A DNA stretch of 64,000 nucleotides. Source: Cyrtodaria siliqua. Lineage: Eukaryota; Mollusca; Bivalvia; Adapedonta; Hiatellidae. The position numbers and the translations under genes were made by a program. The stretch is taken from contig JAWPHD010011239.1 of assembly GCA_037043455.1 (NCBI GenBank), forward strand, positions 21,748 through 85,747, read 5' to 3'. The notes below the pieces were generated by a model. It worked only from the letters and a program-made list of their open reading frames with translations, was not told where the DNA came from and did no database searches. The number at the start of each line of letters is the position of its first letter. Positions within the stretch are counted from its first letter, which is position 1. Below are positions 57,101 through 64,000 of the stretch, in pieces.

Positions 57101-60100
57101 CTGTAAATACAAACAGGACCAGTAGAATGGTTATCTCCATACACTGTAAATACAAACAGGACAAGTAGTATGGTTATCTCTATACACTGTAAATACAAAC
57201 AGGACCAGTATAATGGTTATCTCTATACACTGTAAATACAAACAGGACAAGTAGAATGGTTATCTCTATACACTGTAAATACAAACAGGACAAGAATGGT
57301 TATCTCTATACACTGTAAATTCAAACAGGACAAGTAGAATGGTTATCTCTATACACTGTAAATACAAACAGGACAAGTAGTATGGTTATCTCTATACACT
57401 GTAAATACAAACAGGACCAGTAGAATGGTTATCTCTATACACTGTAAATACAAACAGGACCAGTAGAATGGTTATCTCTATACACTGTAAATACAAACAG
57501 GACCAGTAGAATGGTTATCTCTATACACTGTAAATACAAACATGACAAGTAGAATGGTTATCTCTATACACTGTAAATACAAACATGACAAGTAGAATGG
57601 TTATCTCTATACACTGTAAATACAAACTGGACAATTAGTATGGTTATCTCTATACACTGTAAATACAAACAGGACAAGTAGAATGGTTATCTCTATACAC
57701 TGTAAATACAAACAGGACAAGTAGAATGGTTATCTCTATACACTGTAAATACAAACTGGACAATTAGTATGGTTATCTCTATACACTGTAAATACAAACA
57801 GGACAAGTAGAATGGTTATCTCTATACACTGTAAATACAAACAGGACAAGTAGAATGGTTATCTCTATACACTGTAAATACAAACAGGACCAGTAGAATG
57901 GTTATCTCTATACACTGTAAATACAAACAGGACAAGTAGAATGGTTATCTCTATACACTGTAAATACAAACAGGACAAGTAGTATGGTTATCTCTATACA
58001 CTGTAAATACAAACAGGACAAGTAGAATGGTTATCTCTATACACTGTAAATACAAACAGGACAAGTAGTATGGTTATCTCTATACACTGTAAATACAAAC
58101 AGGACCAGTAGAATGGTTATCTCTATACACTGTAAATACAAACAGGACCAGTAGAATGGTTATCTCTATACACTGTAAATACAAACAGGACCAGTAGAAT
58201 GGTTATCTCTATACACTGTAAATACAAACATGACAAGTAGAATGGTTATCTCTATACACTGTAAATACAAACTGGACAATTAGTATGGTTATCTCTATAC
58301 ACTGTAAATACAAACAGGACAAGTAGAATGGTTATCTCTATACACTGTAAATACAAACAGGACAAGTAGAATGGTTATCTCTATACACTGTAAATACAAA
58401 CAGGACAAGTAGTATGGTTATCTCTATACACTGTAAATACAAACAGGACAAGTAGAATGGTTATCTCTATACACTGTAAATACAAACAGGACCAGTAGAA
58501 TGGTTATCTCTATACACTGTAAATACAAACAGGACAAGTAGTATGGTTATCTCTATACACTGTAAATACAAAAAGAACCAGTCGAATGGTTATCTCTATA
58601 CACTGTAAATACAAACAGGACCAGTAGAATGGTTATCTCTATACACTGTAAATACAAACAGGACCAGTAGAATGGTTATCTCTATACACTGTAAATATAA
58701 ACAGGACAAGTAGAATGGTTATCTCTATACACTGTAAATACAAACAGGACAAGTAGAATGGTTATCTCTATACACTGTAAATACAACCAGGACAAGTAGT
58801 ATGGTTATCTCTATACACTGTAAATACAAACAGGACACGTAGAATGGTTATCTCTTTACACTGTAAATACAAACAGGACAAGTATAATTGTAATCTCTAT
58901 ACACTGTAAATACAAACAGGACAAGTATAATTGTAATCTCTATACACTGTAAATACATACAGGACAAGAAGAATGGTTATCTCTATACACTGTAAATACA
59001 AACAGGACAAGTAGAATGGTATCTCTATACACTGTAAATACAATCAGGACAAGTAGTATGGTTATCTCTATACACTGTAAATACAAACAGGACAAGTAGA
59101 ATGGTTATCTCTATACACTGTAAATACAAACATGACAAGTAGAATGGTTATCTCTATACACTGTAAATACAAACAGGAAAAGTGTAATTGTAATCTCTAT
59201 ACACTGTAAATACAAACAGGACAAGTATAATTGTAATCTCTATACACTGTAAATACAAACAGGACAAGTAGAATGGTTATCTCTATACACTGTAAATACA
59301 AACAGGACAAGTAGAATTGTAATCTATATACACTGTAAATACAACCAGGACAAGTAGTATGGTTATCTCTATACACTGTAAATACAAAAAGAACCAGTCG
59401 AATGGTTATCTCTATACACTGTAAATACAAACAGGACCAGTAGAATGGTTATCTCTATACACTGTAAATACAAACAGGACCAGTAGAATGGTTATCTCTA
59501 TACACTGTAAATATAAACAGGACAAGTATAATGGTTATCTCTATACACTGTAAATACAAACAGGACAAGTAGAATGGTTATCTCTATACACTGTAAATAC
59601 AACCAGGACAAGTAGTATGGTTATCTCTATACACTGTAAATACAAACAGGACACGTAGAATGGTTATCTCTATACACTGTAAATACAAACAGGACAAGTA
59701 TAATTGTAATCTCTATACACTGTAAATACAAACAGGACAAGTATAATTGTAATCTCTATACACTGTAAATACATACAGGACAAGAAGAATGGTTATCTCT
59801 ATACACTGTAAATACAAACAGGACAAGTAGAATGGTATCTCTATACACTGTAAATACAATCAGGACAAGTAGTATGGTTATCTCTATACACTGTAAATAC
59901 AAACAGGACAAGTAGAATGGTTATCTCTATACACTGTAAATACAAACATGACAAGTAGAATGGTTATCTCTATACACTGTAAATACAAACAGGAAAAGTG
60001 TAATTGTAATCTCTATACACTGTAAATACAAACAGGACAAGTATAATTGTAATCTCTATACACTGTAAATACAAACAGGACAAGTAGAATGGTTATCTCT

Positions 60101-60246
60101 ATACACTGTAAATACAAACAGGACAAGTAGAATTGTAATCTATATACACTGTAAATACAACCAGGACAAGTAGTATGGTTATCTCTATACACTGTAAATA
60201 CAAACAGGACAAGTAGAATGGTTATCTCTATACACTGTAAATACAT
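51104..60246 (-). repeat. 43-bp minisatellite copying a NIPAL splice acceptor, about 210 units
   Basis: On the - strand each unit is TTTACAG (intron end) plus TGTATAGAGATAACCATTCT and ACTTGTCCTGTTTGTA (36 exon bases, 12 codons CIEI-(T/A)-ILLVLFV). The exon itself is the copy at the low-coordinate end (51111-51146). Most units keep the CAG and differ at a few sites (AAGTAG or CCAGTAG on the + strand, TATAATTGTAATC variant). Large blocks are duplicated within. It fills most of one NIPAL intron. Confidence 0.97.
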
Positions 60247-60304
60247 ATAGATGTACATCCGTACAGACAGACAGACAATGGTACTTTCATGACAGGGCAT
60301 AAAA
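60246..60304 (+). repeat. Dispersed repeat family D, copy 3
   Basis: GTACAGACAGACAGACAATG, GTACTTTC and ATGACAGGGCATAAAAAC match the 33305 and 39820 copies. It marks the end of the 43-bp array. Confidence 0.55.
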
Positions 60305-60530
60305 ACATAGACAACACAAAGCGGATTCTCCTCCCTACCGCACCAACCCCTGCCGCATACTTCATACCACTATCCCTTCCACATTTCCTGGAGAGATTAT
60401 ACGTAACATATTTATAGCATCCCCCAAATTAAGAGAATAGTCAGAGGAAATGGGAATAATCCTTATAGTACTCATCAGCAGTTTCCTCTGAAGTCGATTC
60501 AATGGCACACCCACTATTAAATTGTTATAA
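60305..60530. other. Spacer between the two large arrays
   Basis: About 225 bp of apparently single-copy sequence between the 43-bp and 53-bp arrays, with no exon-like frame. Confidence 0.6.
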
Positions 60531-63500
60531 GCTTAATTAGTACAATACTTACTATATATACAATAAATGATATCTGAGTTAGGGCTTAATTAGTACAATA
60601 CTTACTATATATACAATAAATGATATCTGAGTTAGGGCTTAATTAGTACAATACTTACTATATATACAATACATGATATCTGAGTTAGGGCTTAATTAGT
60701 ACAATACTTACTATATATACAATACATGATATCTGAGTTAGGGCTTAATTAGTACAATACTTACTATATATACAATACATGATATCTGAGTTAGAGCTTA
60801 ATTAGTACAATACTTACTATATATACAATACATGATATCTGAGTTAGGGCTTAATTAGTACAATACTTACTATATATACAATACATGATATCTGAGTTAG
60901 GGCTTAATTAGTACAATACTTACTATATATACAATACATGATATCTGAGTTAGGGCTTAATTAGTACAATACTTACTATATATACAATACATGATATCTG
61001 AGTTAGGGCTTAATTAGTACAATACTTACTATATATACAATACATGATATCTGAGTTAGGGCTTAATTAGTACAATACTTACTATATATACAATACATGA
61101 TATCTGAGTTAGAGCTTAATTAGTACAATACTTACTATATATACAATACATGATATCTGAGTCAGAGCTTAATTAGTACAATACTTACTATATATTACAA
61201 TACATGATATCTGAGTTAGGGCTTAATTAGTACAATACTTACTATATATACAATACATGATATCTGAGTTAGGGCTTAATTAGCACAATACTTACTATAT
61301 ATACAATACATGATATCTGAGTTAGGGCTTAATTAGCACAATACTTACTATATATACAATACATGATATCTGAGTTAGGGCTTAATTAGCACAATACTTA
61401 CTATATATAAAATACATGATATCTGAGTTAGGGCTTAATTAGTACAATACTTACTATATATACAATACATGATATCTGAGTTAGGGCTTAATTAGTACAA
61501 TACTTACTATATATACAATACATGATATCTGAGTTAGGGCTTAATTAGTACAATACTTACTATATATACAATACATGATATCTGAGTTAGGGCTTAATTA
61601 GTACAATACTTACTATATATACAATACATGATATCTGAGTTAGGGCTTAATTAGTACAATACTTACTATATATACAATACATGATATCTGAGTTAGAGCT
61701 TAATTAGTACAATACTTACTATATATACAATACATGATATCTGAGTTAGGGCTTAATTAGTACAATACTTACTATATATACAATACATGATATCTGAGTT
61801 AGGGCTTAATTAGTACAATACTTACTTTATATACAATACATGATATCTGAGTTAGGGCTTAATTAGTACAATACTTACTATATATACAATACATGATATC
61901 TGAGTTAGGGCTTAATTAGCACAATACTTACTATATATACAATACATGATATCTGAGTTAGGGCTTAATTAGCACAATACTTACTATATATACAATACAT
62001 GATATCTGAGTCAGGGCTGAATTAGTACAATACTTACTATATATACAATACATGATATCTGAGTTAGGGCTTAATTAGTACAATACTTACTATATATACA
62101 ATACATGATATCTGAGTTAGGGCTTAATTAGCACAATACTTACTATATATACAATACATGATATCTGAGTTAGGGCTGAATTAGCACAATACTTACTATA
62201 TATACAATACATGATATCTGAGTTAGGGCTGAATTAGTACAATACTTACTATATATACAATACATGATATCTGAGTTAGGGCTTAATTAGCACAATACTT
62301 ACTATATATACAATACATGATATCTGAGTTAGGGCTTAATTAGCACAATACTTACTATATATACAATACATGATATCTGAGTTAGGGCTTAATTAGCACA
62401 ATACTTACTATATATACAATACATGATATCTGAGTTAGGGCTTAATTAGTACAATACTTACTATATATACAATACATGATATCTGAGTTAGGGCTTAATT
62501 AGTACAATACTTACTATATATACAATACATGATATCTGAGTTAGAGCTTAATTAGTACAATACTTACTATATATACAATACATGATATCTGAGTTAGGGC
62601 TTAATTAGCACAATACTTACTATATATACAATACATGATATCTGAGTTAGGGCTTAATTAGGACAATACTTACTATATATACAATACATGATATCTGAGT
62701 TAGGGCTTAATTAGTACAATACTTACTATATATACAATACATGATATCTGAGTTAGAGCTTAATTAGTACAATACTTACTATATATACAATACATGATAT
62801 CTGAGTTAGGGCTTAATTAGTACAATACTTACTATATATACAATACATGATATCTGAGTTAGGAGCTTAATTAGCTACAATACTTACTATATATACAATA
62901 CATGATATCTGAGTTAGGGCTTAATTAGTACAATACTTACTATATATACAATACATGATATCTGAGTTAGGGCTTAATTAGTACAATACTTACTATATAT
63001 ACAATACATGATATCTGAGTTAGAGCTTAATTAGTACAATACTTACTATATATACAATACATGATATCTGAGTTAGGGCTTAATTAGTACAATACTTACT
63101 ATATATACAATACATGATATCTGAGTTAGAGCTTAATTAGTACAATACTTACTATATATACAATACATGATATCTGAGTTAGGGCTTAATTAGTACAATA
63201 CTTACTATATATACAATACATGATATCTGAGTTAGGGCTTAATTAGTACAATACTTACTATATATACAATACATGATATCTGAGTTAGGGCTTAATTAGT
63301 ACAATACTTACTATATATACAATACATGATATCTGAGTTAGGGCTTAATTAGTACAATACTTACTATATATACAATACATGATATCTGAGTTAGGGCTTA
63401 ATTAGTACAATACTTACTATATATACAATACATGATATCTGAGTTAGGGCTTAATTAGTACAATACTTACTATATATACAATACATGATATCTGAGTTAG

Positions 63501-64000
63501 GGCTTAATTAGTACAATACTTACTATATATACAATACATGATATCTGAGTTAGGGCTTAATTAGTACAATACTTACTATATATACAATACATGATATCTG
63601 AGTTAGGGCTTAATTAGTACAATACTTACTATATATACAATACATGATATCTGAGTTAGGGCTTAATTAGTACAATACTTACTATATATACAATACATGA
63701 TATCTGAGTTAGGGCTTAATTAGTACAATACTTACTATATATACAATACATGATATCTGAGTTAGGCTTAATTAGTACAATACTTACTATATATAGCAAT
63801 ACATGATATCTGAGTTAGGGCTTAATTAGTACAATACTTACTATATATACAATACATGATATCTGAGTTAGGGCTTACAACTTTAGGACTTACAATAGCT
63901 TACTATATATGCAATACATGATATCTGAGTTAGAGCTTAATTAGTACAATACGTACCTATATATACAATACATGATATCTGAGTTTAGGGCTTAACTTAG
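60531..64000 (-). repeat. 53-bp minisatellite with a splice donor in each unit, about 65 units
   Basis: The + strand unit is GCTTAATTAGTACAATACTT, ACTATATATACAATACATGA, TATCTGAGTTAGG. On the - strand each reads CTAACTCAGATATCATGTAT, TGTATATATA and then GTAAGTATT, a good donor. Units are very alike up to about 63870, then degrade. The array runs off the window. Because the NIPAL gene is read right to left, its next exon is at or beyond this edge. Confidence 0.95.

Noticed and set aside
54259..60300. Reverse frames of 77-95 codons with CLYLQCIEITILLVLFVF
   Set aside because: They are runs of 43-bp units in which three-unit cycles lack stops. They include the NIPAL exon start by descent, but are not separate genes.
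51104..64000. Regular arrays that might be taken for CRISPR
   Set aside because: Whole units are repeated without unique spacers, the units derive from exon borders, and the genome is eukaryotic.

Overview
The window is nuclear DNA of an animal, most likely a bivalve mollusc. It is AT-rich, its genes are split by long introns with GT-AG boundaries, and it is full of short inverted-repeat elements, tRNA-derived SINEs and composite elements with tandem cores of about 150-170 bp (the type known from bivalves as Pearl-like, Helitron-type elements). The taxonomic call is inference; no species-level marker was seen.

Two protein genes are well supported. (1) On the + strand, positions 33-9530 hold the last five exons of RTF2 (replication termination factor 2, Rtf2 RING-like domain); its 5' exons lie left of the window. 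(2) On the - strand, positions 51146 down to 25958 hold the last five exons of a NIPA-like magnesium transporter (closest by memory to NIPAL2/NIPAL3); its 5' exons lie right of the window. In both genes splice sites and codon phase agree at every junction. The 13.9 kb last intron of the NIPAL gene contains, on the opposite strand, a short exon encoding a signal peptide (28580-28661) and a diverged relative of it (33990-34056); no downstream exons were recognised for either.

The most unusual content is the tandem arrays. Several are copies of an exon-intron junction of the gene they sit in. The 43-bp array (51104-60246, about 210 units) is 7 nt of intron acceptor plus the first 36 nt of the NIPAL exon beside it. 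The 53-bp array (60531 to the window end, about 65 units) carries a splice donor preceded by codons that fit the exon expected just upstream in the same gene. The 19-bp array (1671-1756 and 3070-3369) starts at the RTF2 exon donor and repeats it. The roughly 80-bp array (28662-31090) repeats the signal-peptide exon end with its donor. I call these exon-edge minisatellites; they amplify splice signals in place.

Layout: 1-9530 RTF2 with a hAT-like element, a PIF/Harbinger-like element, a 5'-truncated LINE, a foldback element, a SINE and a Pearl-like element in its introns; 9531-25800 intergenic, with repeat families and 27-, 39-, 63- and 72-bp arrays; 25833-51146 NIPAL exons with repeat-rich introns (signal-exon array, 21-, 20-, 59- and 88-bp arrays, several datable insertions, and a 2.3 kb element related to that at 9716); 51104-64000 almost only the 43-bp and 53-bp arrays, inside one NIPAL intron. 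No rRNA, canonical tRNA, CRISPR or bacterial feature was seen.
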